Shown in pieces: positions 1 through 7,108 of a stretch of DNA of 10,378 bases. This stretch comes from Pelagophyceae sp. CCMP2097. Lineage: Eukaryota; Sar; Pelagophyceae. The notes under the pieces were generated by a model that did not search any database, was not told the DNA's origin, and saw only the letters and a list, made by a program, of their open reading frames with translations. Location of the stretch: assembly GCA_026770575.1 (NCBI GenBank), contig MU658177.1, positions 1 to 10,378 of the forward strand. Reading direction: 5' to 3'. A program made the position numbers and the translations under genes. Positions within the stretch are counted from its first letter, which is position 1. Each line of letters begins with the position of its first letter.

Positions 1-295
1 CTGCGTCCTGGCGAGCCTTCGCCGCCGCAGCGTCCTCAGCGTCTCGCGAGGCCCGCGTGGCCGCAGCGTCTGCGTCCCGGCGAGCCTTCGCCGCCGCAGC
101 GTCCTCAGCGGCTCGCACGGCCCGCATGGTCGCAGCGACTGCGTCGAGGCGAGCCTTCGCCGCCGCAGCGTCCTCAGCGTCTCGCGAGGCCCGCGTGGCC
201 GCAGCGTCTGCGTCCTGGCGAGCCTTCGCCGCCGCAGGGTCCTGAGCGGCTCGCGCGGCTCGGTGTGCTGCGGCGTTGTCGTCCTGGCGAGCCTT
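1..295. repeat. 69-bp tandem repeat, about 4.3 copies
   Basis: The phrase CTGCGTCCTGGCGAGCC recurs with small changes at positions 1, 70, 139, 208 and about 277, an exact 69-bp spacing. The copies differ by scattered substitutions only. The array continues past the left edge of the window. It encodes the 23-residue coiled-coil unit on the minus strand. Confidence 0.93.
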
Positions 296-577
296 TTTCG
301 TCGAGTCGTCAATGCGCGTGCGAAAGATCCGTTTCGCGTTGCGCTTGCTTCTCTTTTTTTTATCGTACGGTAACTCATCCAGAGGAGTAAGATCATAATC
401 AACTGGTACACCGTCCACCAGTCGTGATTCATAGTCAACTGGTACACCGTCCACCAGTCGTGATTGCCGCCTGGCCTTCTTTGCGTCTGGCGTGGTAAGG
501 ACCGACGCCTCCGCTGAGGACGGAGACCCAACATTACAGCGCCGCTTGAAAGAAAACGAGGAGACTCCGAGAAACAT
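1..577 (-). CDS. Alanine-rich coiled-coil repeat protein (host), 3' end outside window
   Basis: A minus-strand reading frame starts at an ATG at 577-575 and stays open to the left edge, so at least 192 residues are present and the C-terminus is missing. The first ~50 residues are ordinary. Next come two copies of a 12-residue unit (core SRLVDGVPVDY, from the 36-bp DNA repeat at 393-465) and a strongly basic stretch (KKKRSKRNAKR, like a nuclear localisation signal). The rest is 23-residue repeats rich in Ala, Arg, Asp and Glu (for example DAEDAAAAKARQDA), which should form a long alpha-helix or coiled coil. The 69-bp period is a multiple of three, and an eight-base T run (354-361) is read through in frame, which supports real coding. 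The 5' end is uncertain: a pyrimidine-rich stretch ending in TTTCAAG just before position 543 could be a 3' splice site joining it to an upstream exon. The function is unknown; I recognise no family. Confidence 0.6.
   Translation of the reverse strand, partial: MFLGVSSFSFKRRCNVGSPSSAEASVLTTPDAKKARRQSRLVDGVPVDYESRLVDGVPVDYDLTPLDELPYDKKKRSKRNAKRIFRTRIDDSTKKARQDDNAAAHRAARAAQDPAAAKARQDADAAATRASRDAEDAAAAKARLDAVAATMRAVRAAEDAAAAKARRDADAAATRASRDAEDAAAAKARQDA
393..465. repeat. Direct repeat, period 36 bp, two copies
   Basis: A 31-bp perfect match (399-429 and 435-465) lies in a 36-bp unit. The unit is a multiple of three and encodes a duplicated 12-residue segment, SRLVDGVPVDY plus one residue, in the minus-strand coiled-coil gene. 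It is independent of the 69-bp array. Confidence 0.9.
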
Positions 578-623
578 GCGGCGCAGCAAGTTGCCCAGTT
601 TGCCGGTAATGCTGGCACCGCAG

Positions 624-992
624 CTACCGAATAAAGACGACTTCGACGATGCCCTCGATGCTCGATGGCGCGGCAGGTGCCGGATCAGCGGCTCGCGCCA
701 ACGACGGCGCAGCAGGCGTACGCGCAGCAGGAGGCGCCGCAAACGACGCAGCAGGCTGTAGAGTCGACGCAAACTTCTTCGACGAGGACGACGCCGCGTT
801 TCGGCGCCACAGCGCAAATGCATGACCTCGAAGTCGGCGGATGAACCGTCGAAACCTTCCTCCTACTTCTTCCTCCACCCACTCGCGACGACAAAGATCT
901 CGAATCGTCGAGTCGGGGCCGCTGTTGTGGACTTCATCGCCCTCGGACAAACAAAGGATCGTGAATTGCCCATAAACGTCGTCGAACTGCAT
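624..992 (-). CDS. Unidentified 122-residue ORF (host), possible exon
   Basis: Starting at the ATG at 992-990 this minus-strand frame runs 122 codons to a TAG at 624-626. The N-terminal half (MQFDDVYGQFTILCLSEGDE...) has mixed hydrophobic and acidic composition like a folded domain. The middle is Arg-rich (RRFIRRLRGHAF) and the C-terminal third is low-complexity Ala/Pro/Ser. It begins 57 bp after the OTU gene stops and lies directly upstream of the coiled-coil ORF, all on the same strand. It may be an independent small gene or an exon of the coiled-coil gene, because a plausible 3' splice site lies near 543. I do not recognise the domain. Overlapping plus-strand frames in this GC-rich DNA look like shadows. 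Confidence 0.4.
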   Translation of the reverse strand: MQFDDVYGQFTILCLSEGDEVHNSGPDSTIRDLCRREWVEEEVGGRFRRFIRRLRGHAFALWRRNAASSSSKKFASTLQPAASFAAPPAARTPAAPSLARAADPAPAAPSSIEGIVEVVFIR

Positions 993-1048
993 TGCCGGTG
1001 GAGCGTCGGCGGCGTGCACGCGATCCTAATTGACGGTCGTTTGATTGG

Positions 1049-1922
1049 TCACTGGGACGGTCCCCCGAACGGTCGTTCCTCGGACGGAAGGAAACCCCCG
1101 GACCCCCACCCCCCGTCGCTCCGCCTCGAGGATCTCACCGGCGGAAGGCTTCGCGCGAAGATGTCGCGCAGCTCGGCGATGCGCGCGCGCTCCCGGGCGG
1201 CGCAGGCCTCCGAGTCTCGCAGCGAGCACCTCCGCTGCTCCTCAAAATTCAGCCGCGCAAGCTGCCGGAGGACACGACGCGTGTCAAGCAGCGGCTTCCA
1301 CAGCCTCGGACATTGAAACTCCGGCCAGTGAGGCTTCCACCCGCCCAATGCCCTTCCGTTGCAGAGCATAAACTTGTACGATGGCTGTGCGCCGCAGCCG
1401 TCGATGCTCGAGTAGTGCGTCTCGGCCCAGAAAGCCAGCCAAATGGTCCTACGGGCGCCAGTGTGCCGTCAGCAGGGACGGGGCCGTCGGAGAGGCGCAC
1501 CCGTTGGCGCCGGCGTCGAGCGTGGGTTTGACCTGGATGAAGCTTTTCTCGGCGTAGCTCGTCACGACCGTGATCTTGACTCCGTACGCGTCGGCCGCGG
1601 CCTGGAGCGTGACGTGGTCGCCCCACTCGCGCGCCTGGGCCATCCTGCACCAGTACGCCTCGTAGTCCTCGTGCACAAAGCCGCAATAGGCGTACGAGGC
1701 GGCGCGGAGTTGCTTGACGACGGCGGCGCGGACGGCGGCGTGGAGTTCCTGGTTGCCGAAGAGGCGTTGGGCCAGCGCGCGAAATTGGCAATTACCGTCC
1801 GGGTCGACGGCGTGCTCCACGAGGCTATAGTCCACCAGGCGCTCGACCAGCCGCGCGCGCTCTGGCGAGGGCTCCTCGTCGAGCGCGCCATCGTCGTCGT
1901 CGCCTTCTAGGATCGCCTGCAT
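1049..1922 (-). CDS. OTU-domain cysteine protease (deubiquitinase-like), two exons
   Basis: Exon 1 (1922-1501) starts MQAILEG with an acidic leader, then shows the OTU catalytic loop DPDGNC: Asp42 and the nucleophile Cys45. Read straight on, the frame stops at 1449 before the catalytic histidine. Removing a 52-bp GT-AG intron (1449-1500) joins it to exon 2 (1448-1049), which opens with IWLAFWAETHYSSI. That is the conserved Trp/Phe-rich strand and the catalytic His (about residue 152), at the distance usual for OTU proteases. The exons total 822 nt, exactly 274 codons including the stop. The family removes ubiquitin or ubiquitin-like tags from proteins; the substrate cannot be told from sequence. 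The C-terminal ~110 residues are Arg-rich and not recognised, and further introns there are possible. This is a host gene: its GC content matches the flank, and it is intact, unlike the genes to its right. Confidence 0.85.
1449..1500 (-). other. Predicted 52-bp spliceosomal intron in the OTU gene
   Basis: On the minus strand the sequence reads AACGG|GTGCGC ... GCCCGTAG|GACC. Splicing at these points keeps the frame, removes the in-frame TAG, and brings the catalytic-His strand of the OTU fold directly behind the beta-strand ending in LDAGAN. Both sides match the family, which supports the call strongly although no transcript is available. Confidence 0.8.
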
Positions 1923-1991
1923 GTCCTTTCACCCGTGAGCCGACGGACCGCGCGCCGCCCAAAGTAGACGGAACTTCACGGATGGACCCGG

Positions 1992-2032
1992 CGACGGACA
2001 GACGGACAGACAGACAAACAGACAGACAGACA
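1992..2032. repeat. GACA/GACG microsatellite
   Basis: About ten imperfect copies of a tetranucleotide (GACG, GACA, AACA) lie between the OTU gene promoter side and the left edge of the AT-rich element. It is a simple repeat with no coding potential. It marks host sequence just outside the presumed insertion. Confidence 0.9.
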
Positions 2033-2060
2033 TAATTGCCCCAAGTAATCCTTCAATCAA

Positions 2061-2126
2061 AGGACCCGAAGGGCCCTGACCGTAAACTGACGTTGATCAA
2101 ACGGGTGCAGTCCCCTTCGGGGCCTG
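2061..2126. repeat. Imperfect inverted repeat at the left edge of the element
   Basis: AGGACCCGAAGGGCCC (2061-2076) is nearly the reverse complement of GTCCCCTTCGGGGCCT (about 2109-2124), so the segment could fold back on itself around the stop codon of the last element gene. It lies where composition changes from GC-rich to AT-rich. It may be a terminator or what is left of a terminal repeat. The second arm alone can form a small CCCC-TTC-GGGG hairpin. Confidence 0.45.
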
Positions 2127-2938
2127 AATTATTTTTTGTAATATCGGCGGTAATAAATTAGTTAGAAACCCTTCTGCTCCGAGCGCACGAATTTTCTCAG
2201 CATAAATAGATGCTGCAATTACCACCTCCACTGCGATCGCTCGATTTTTCTCTGTATTAATCGGTGTCGCAATAATTGCCTCCGATTCATTAAGTTCAGT
2301 TTTTAGCGTGTATGAAGGGAGTTGAATATTTACAATATCATCTATATCAAAAGCATTTTTTTTAAAACATTTTTATCATCAATTTCTCAGTTAGTTTCAA
2401 CGGTTGTATTCAATTGTACCGTATTTATTGAAAAATTAACTTGATTTACCTCATTTTTTAAATTTGTATCAAAATCATTCAAAGTATTAGTCTGCCTTTG
2501 TCCTTGCTCAGTAACTTTAATAACTACTCCATCAATTTTACTATCCACAACTTGAATGTCATCATTGATGATTTGAAAAGTTTCATTTGTTTCATTTCGA
2601 TTTGAAATCAGCTGTGAATTTAAAGATATTTCGGAATCAGTTAATAGGGGGTTGTCAGAAAACAAGAATTCGTTACTGAAACTTACTGTATGTGAGTTAA
2701 AGCCGGCATTATTGTTAAACCGAAGTCCCCCATTTATTTTCTGAATCCCACTCAATCCATTTGTTTTCAGTAAATTTGTTTCCGGAAAATAATTAATACC
2801 TGATGACGGGCGATTCGCCATGGAGGCTATTTCATTGCGTATGAGTTGTGATGATGTGGCTAATTTTATTTTAGTATCAATGCCTTTTTTGGGTTTATAT
2901 ATGGGACCTAATTCGTCTTTGCTAATGAAAAGACTCAT
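2097..2938 (-). pseudogene. Probable accessory structural protein of the element, broken
   Basis: The frame starts MSLFISKDELGPIYKPKKG at 2938 and is open for 183 codons to a TGA at 2387-2389. Coding character then resumes in another frame after the A8 run near 2360, from AFDIDDIVNIQLPSY to ...QKIIQAPKGTAPV, with a stop at 2097-2099. The original protein was therefore about 280 residues. The middle is rich in Asn, Ser and Thr and in beta-strand-like patterns with no Cys, which suits a virion protein (penton, fibre or minor capsid), but I recognise no family. Its ATG overlaps the end of the preceding capsid-like gene by 17 bp, an arrangement that suggests the two were expressed together. The damage consists of one in-frame TGA and one frameshift. 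Confidence 0.5.
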
Positions 2939-4691
2939 TTAATGATACAATATTATCTACAACTTCAATGCCTCTCCCTGAATTAAATAAAACAGGTACA
3001 AAAATTCCTTTTTTTATAATTAATTTCATTTTTTCTTCTGTTTTGGTAAGTGTGTCCAGGTTTTTCAAATATATTTGTTATAATGTTATCCTCGATACTT
3101 ATACCTAATCCGGCCGTGTATTCCGAAATTTGAGGAGCACCTGTCACAGGTCGGATAACGCTTCTTTAGGACTGTATTGACATATATAAGATTACATAAC
3201 AACAGTCCAGAGTGCTTTTGACTTGGGATTTTACCTTTTGACACATCATAAGCAATTTGTGAAAATTTCTCGCGATTCAGACCAATGGGTAAATAAAGTG
3301 TTTTCATAACTCCTGATGCGATCATAGACATCGCCTGACATTCTGATATTGAAGCCGGCACTTCTCTATGTGCCTGAACGAGAACCCATCCAACAAGTAC
3401 ACCATATTTAGTTAAGTTATTTTTAATAAGAATTGTATTAATTTCATTTGTTATTGAATCGACGTCAGATGTACTTGGCGTCTGAATAATACTGATTTCC
3501 TACAATGAGTGGACACCAAGTCCAAAATTGATGGAGTGATTCGAACCAGGGTTCGCTGGGATTTGATACTGGTTATATATATAGTTGGTACAATCACTTT
3601 TATATTTACCCATCATACCCTCCATAAGAGAGTCAACTACCTCTTTGGGAGGTTGGAGCATACTTAACGCCATTTTAACTTCGTCAATTATTAAAGATTT
3701 ATTCGATAATCCAATTTTTAAATTTGTATTGAACGAACCTGACTGAGTCAAATCGCCAAGAGTATATGCGACGTCAATATCAGACGCGGAGAAGAGAGGT
3801 AAAGGAATACCGCCGCAAAAACAGGATGCGTGTTTGCTAATTTCGTCACATAGAATAATTGAACCGCCCGATTTTAGGGTAAGCCCGCGGTCACCTTGGG
3901 AGTCTTTTGGTAATGAGAGAACCGGATCTTGTGGCAATGGGAGTGTATCAGGTTGAGCGCCGCTCATAGAAGCGAATACTGATGTAAAAATTTGTGCTCT
4001 ATTTTCTTGTGAATTTCTCCATATAACGCAACCACTGAGCAAAGAAATAATACTTCCCTGCTGTTAAAATTTCGATATCGGTAAACATGGTCGCATATCC
4101 GGATGGATTAAATATGTAATCATGATCACTTGCAAGTGATACGAAATTTCTGCAAAGAATTCTCACAATCCAAGAATGTATTTGATTGGAGTCCTGGAAT
4201 TAAAAACCGAACAGTTTAGTTTGAAGTGATTCCATCCTGTTGATTGATAAGATTCAGTCGTGTAATATAACTTTGTAAAAGTGGAGACTGCCCGGCACTG
4301 AACTTAAATTGCAAACTAACTTAAATTGTTTGTTTTTTGAGAAATAAGAAATTTTAAAGTCGACGGATCGAAGGAAATTTAAAAAGAAACAAAATTTTTG
4401 ACGTTTTGCTTAACAAATCCTACATTCAGTCGATTAAATATATATTCTGCAAATTAAGATCCAAAAAAAAATTGACTGCTCTCTTACTCCATCTGTTGAT
4501 AAAAGTGTATAAACTACCTGTACATCTTCGAGTACGTTAAGTATACTATTTAAGCAAGAAAATGATTTTATAAAAAGGCTGGCTTCGTAGTTTACAAGAA
4601 TCGTGATGTTCAGAATAATATTTAATTTAAAATGATCGTTCTGTATATCAATAATATTTTTACTATCCAGTTAATCGTATATATCGTCCAT
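2922..4691 (-). pseudogene. Probable double-jelly-roll major capsid protein, heavily broken
   Basis: This chain of minus-strand frames runs from MDDIYD at 4691 to a TAG at 2922-2924, about 590 codons in all, the size expected of a double-jelly-roll capsid protein. The N-terminal part has the pattern of the first jelly roll in Polinton-like virus capsids: a hydrophobic strand, then LDLNLQNIYLID, then QSPLLQSYITRLNLINQQDG. The best-preserved block (4042-3500) contains GGIPLPLFSASDIDVAYTL, a PP-containing turn, and IPANPGSNHSINFGLGVHSL, resembling the second jelly roll. In-frame stops include TAA at 4671-4673 and TAG at 3500-3502. Frame changes occur near the A9 run at 4463-4471 and near 4220, 4015, 3165 and 3070. 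The TAG at 3500 is followed in the same frame by plausible protein (EISIIQTPSTSDVDSI), so the 3499-2922 part is either the capsid C-terminus or a second gene. The family call rests on pattern only, not on a search. Confidence 0.45.
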
Positions 4692-4808
4692 AATATATAA
4701 CATAATATTTCATTAACTTAAAACTTATGGATGGTAATCTTAGAAAAATAACATCTATTTAATCACGTGCGGCGCTGTATTAAAAACTTATTTCGTTTTT
4801 TTTAAAAT
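4692..4808. promoter_or_regulatory. Divergent AT-rich promoter region
   Basis: This 117-bp spacer separates the start of the capsid-like gene (minus) from the start of the lipase-like gene (plus), so it must have driven both. It is strongly AT-rich, with TATATAA-like stretches next to the capsid start (4692-4700) and a TTTTTTT/AAAATATGG start context for the lipase. It also contains CACGTG (4764-4769), the only GC-rich word there. No specific promoter motif can be assigned. Confidence 0.4.
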
Positions 4809-5320
4809 ATGGAATTGAGCGATCGTAGATCTAAGGACTGTGAAGATGATAAATATGTGTATATAAGTTATCGTCCGACAGACCCGAAAAATCTAAATGA
4901 TATGTATACAAACTTTGAGATTCTTATCGACGATACAAAAATATTAAGTAGAATAATTCAAACTAATCAAAAATATAGAGTTGTTCAAAATGCTTACCCT
5001 TACAAGAAAATTGTAGTTACCGGATATTCGAAAGGTGTAACTGTCGCAAAGGATGTCGCGCGTAACAATAAGGGGTTTTCTACTTAAACATATGCGGCCG
5101 GCGGTAATCCCTTTTATGATATTAAGACTTCAATAAATCAGTTTATACATAACGTTACGTCATCATCTAAAATATATAATTTCATAACTTTCTTCGATTC
5201 CATATCACCACATTCTAATAAAATTCAAATTATATTGAAACATCATTTTTTGTCGATACAACTGGTCAGAATCCCCACGATATAGAGTATTTTAGACTGC
5301 TATCTGTTGCTGTTTCATAA
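4809..5320 (+). pseudogene. Lipase-like alpha/beta hydrolase, broken
   Basis: The frame starts MELSDRRSKD at 4809. A beta-strand leads into VVTGYSKGVTVAKDVA (G72-Y73-S74-K75-G76 at 5022-5036), the GxSxG nucleophile elbow of class-3-type lipases. TAA at 5085-5087 interrupts the frame. Directly after it in the same frame come TYAAGGNPFYD, resembling the 'tfGaPrvG' strand, and NFITFFDSISPHS with the likely catalytic Asp (5196-5198). After a one-base shift at the T6 run (5246-5251), TGQNPHDIEYFR supplies the likely His (5276-5278), with a stop at 5318-5320. The intact protein was about 170 residues. Lipases of this kind hydrolyse acyl esters and occur in several Polinton-like and giant viruses, perhaps for membrane entry or exit. 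It is the only plus-strand gene of the element and diverges from the capsid-like gene. Confidence 0.7.
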
Positions 5321-5379
5321 AAAAAACTTTTTGTTTATCATTTTTTGTCCTTATTTCAATCTTCATCTTATCTTTATTT
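5321..5379. terminator. Convergent 3' ends, A/T-tract spacer
   Basis: The lipase-like gene ends at 5320 and the minus-strand gene on its right ends at 5380, leaving 59 bp. The spacer begins with an A run followed by T runs. The minus strand carries AATAAA (5373-5378 read in reverse) close to the end of its gene, a possible polyadenylation signal. No defined hairpin was found. Confidence 0.3.
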
Positions 5380-6183
5380 TTATTTTTTATTTTTATAAAA
5401 TGTTGATTTTAAACCAACAGGAAAAAAGTTCAAAATTAAAAGTTGTTTAGGGAATCGCTGCCAACATGTTATACATTCGCACATTTCGGCATTTTTAAGT
5501 TCGCGATGTACAGAAATTAAATGTTGTGGATTGTCTTTAAAAAGAAATCCTTTATCGGGCGAAACTGCCGTTCAACTTACAATTTTAATGATAATCAAGT
5601 CTGATAATTCAATTCAATTCCTTTTCCCCTTATTTTCCTTAAGTCTTTTGTAATGTGAGTCCAAAGCGACAATCTGGCTTTCGGAGAAAACTTATCTTTC
5701 CGAGTCTTCTGTTACTGATCTTTGATTTTCACGACTTTTAAGTTTACCATTTTCATAATAAAGCCAATTTTGTTTGTTTTAACATAAACAGATGGTACTT
5801 TCTTCAGTTTTTAATGTCCTTGTCTTATTTTCCGAATCAAACCATATGAAATTGTAAGAAAAAACGTTGCATCTTTTAAATTGGGTTTAATTTATTAAAA
5901 ACAGCAAACTAACTGAAAACTTAAGATTTATACATTGTATCTATTGTGACATTGAACCATTTAGATACGTTGCCGGTGCTTAAAACAATTCTATAAACAT
6001 ACGGTTTAAATGTTTCCAATATCCTCTCGTGAAGGATAAACTCAGCCTTTTGCGCATCAGTACATACCCCCGCATCAATACATAAGATTCAACTTTTTCA
6101 AAATCGTTTGTTTTAATTTTAAGTGAAGGAGGAAATAATCCATCGTTAAAAACATTTTTCTTGTTAACCGGGTCGAAGTCCAT
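5380..6183 (-). pseudogene. Unidentified element protein with a Cys cluster, broken
   Basis: It starts MDFDPVNKKNVFNDGLFPPS at 6183, 25 bp after the charged-protein gene ends. Open pieces follow in changing frames: to 5980; then FSYNFIWFDSENKTRTLKTE near 5850; then NWLYYENGKLKSRENQRS near 5750; then FLFKDNPQHLISVHRELKN; then MCECITCWQRFP (5461-5487); and finally FFPVGLKSTFYKNKK with a stop at 5380-5382. The reconstructed length is about 265 residues. TAA at 5779-5781 and other in-frame stops lie between pieces. The C-x-C-x2-C group could be half of a zinc site. NWLYYENGKLKSR resembles a short repeat of the kind seen in surface or toxin-like repeat proteins, but there is only one copy. I do not recognise the family. 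Confidence 0.45.
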
Positions 6184-6207
6184 TGTATAACCATAAATAA
6201 ATAAAAG

Positions 6208-6727
6208 TTATGGCGATCTTGTTTTTTTATTTTTTCTCATTCTCGAGTTCATATTCACTTTTTCGCGCTTTTTCTTGACATATCTAACCTGCTATGGTTC
6301 TGATTCAGATTAAGAATCTGAATAATATTCTTTATGAGATATATTTTTTTTTTAAAATGTTGGGTTATTATTTTTATTTTTTGAATCATGATTTTCTAGA
6401 ACATTTGGAACACCTGTTTTAGGATCTTTATGATCTTCATCATCGTTATATCTCAGTGCTAATTTCTTGTCATTTTCTAAATGCTTGATAGTGCGAGGTT
6501 TTTATTTTTTTTAACTTCAGGTTCTTTTTCCTTTTTAGTTTTTTTTTTTTTTACTGTTTTTTGCTCTTCTTTTTCTTCGTCAGATTTTATTGTACATTTT
6601 TTCCCATTCGTGCGATTTCTTATATCGAAAAGACAACCTTTTATCATTTTCAAGTTGTTTCTCGAGTCGATTTTTTATATCTTTTCTTAGAAACATTTTT
6701 ATTCAAAATTTTCTTATTAATATCCAT
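6208..6727 (-). pseudogene. Lys/Glu-rich charged protein with internal repeat, broken
   Basis: It starts MDINKKILNKNVSKKRYKK at 6727 and changes frame soon after. An inner open piece runs from 6696 (MFLRKDIKNRLEKQLENDK) to about 6577. A second piece is almost only Lys and Glu (DEEKEEQKTVKKKK...), and a third carries IKHLENDKKLALRYNDDED. The same frame continues past a TAA at 6352-6354 through SDS/SESEP to a basic tail (VKKKREKV...RKNKKTR) and ends at 6208-6210. The unit LENDK-[KR]-L-x-x-RY occurs twice, so the protein had an internal duplication. Composition suggests a disordered nucleic-acid-binding or virion-core protein; this is inference. T-rich plus-strand frames at 6481-6778 are shadows of it. 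Confidence 0.5.
6303..6323. repeat. Perfect 9-bp inverted repeat with 3-bp loop
   Basis: ATTCAGATT (6303-6311), AAG, AATCTGAAT (6315-6323) forms a perfect hairpin inside the 3' part of the charged-protein gene, where the protein repeats Ser and Glu. It may be a chance product of the repetitive coding sequence rather than a signal. Confidence 0.6.
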
Positions 6728-6754
6728 CTATATCTTTCAAATTATATAAATTTA

Positions 6755-6825
6755 TTCGGAAGATATAAATTTGTTTGAAAGTCTGTTCGGAAGGTTTTCG
6801 GATGGTTTGGTAGATACTTCGGAAG
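6755..6825. repeat. Three copies of TTCGGAAG in the spacer
   Basis: The octamer occurs at 6755-6762, 6786-6793 and 6818-6825, with a partial copy (TTTTCGGATGG) at 6795-6805. The segment lies between the GIY-YIG gene and the start of the charged-protein gene, so it overlaps the likely promoter of the latter. No function is known. Confidence 0.5.
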
Positions 6826-6841
6826 AATCGTGTGTGAGATG

Positions 6842-7102
6842 CTACAAGATTACACAGGAGTTATTCAATATAAAACCTGATTCTGTCAATTCGATTAATT
6901 CATGTATATTTTTATTGGGCGCAACGATGCGGCTTTGAACAACGACCAAATAATCTCCGCTGCTCGTTACAATTTTCGATTGGCATTTATTAGAGGACGA
7001 TTCGTGGGATTTTATTCGTTCGTTTAAATTCAACGTAGTAGTCCCATAATAAATATGTCCCATTAAATTACATTCTAATTGGTAAACAACCCCTTCAATC
7101 AA
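6842..7102 (-). CDS. GIY-YIG family endonuclease
   Basis: The 86-codon frame contains the family core near its start. GVVYQLEC supplies the GIY-equivalent strand, GHIYYGTT the YIG strand, and NLNERIKSHE the helix with the catalytic Arg. ELIELTESGFI carries the metal-binding Glu. The length suits a stand-alone GIY-YIG domain. These enzymes cut DNA with one metal ion and act in repair, recombination or homing; many large and Polinton-like viruses carry stand-alone copies. The domain itself is undamaged, but there is no ATG: the frame opens at a TTG three codons after a TAA (7109-7111). That TAA is also the stop of the helicase gene, in the same frame. The domain may therefore once have been the C-terminus of the helicase protein, or its start codon has been lost. 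Confidence 0.75.
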   Translation of the reverse strand: MIEGVVYQLECNLMGHIYYGTTTLNLNERIKSHESSSNKCQSKIVTSSGDYLVVVQSRIVAPNKNIHELIELTESGFILNNSCVIL

Positions 7103-7108
7103 AAGCTC

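Noticed and set aside
57..245. Plus-strand Ala/Ser-rich frame through the 69-bp repeats
   Set aside because: The minus-strand frame is longer, stays open past the repeats and joins a non-repetitive N-terminus, so the plus frame is a shadow.
1..295. CRISPR array
   Set aside because: The units are contiguous with no unique spacers, and the period is in-frame coding.
492..1371. Plus-strand frames at 492-761, 822-1316 and 1045-1371
   Set aside because: Arg/Ser-rich shadows with no recognisable domain, opposite better minus-strand candidates.
1249..1910. Long Arg/Pro-rich frames on both strands overlapping the OTU gene
   Set aside because: High GC makes long spurious frames; only the OTU frame shows a family signature.
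6481..6778. Three overlapping plus-strand frames rich in Phe, Leu and Ser
   Set aside because: They are the reverse of the Lys/Glu-rich minus-strand gene; the T-rich composition explains the apparent hydrophobic protein.
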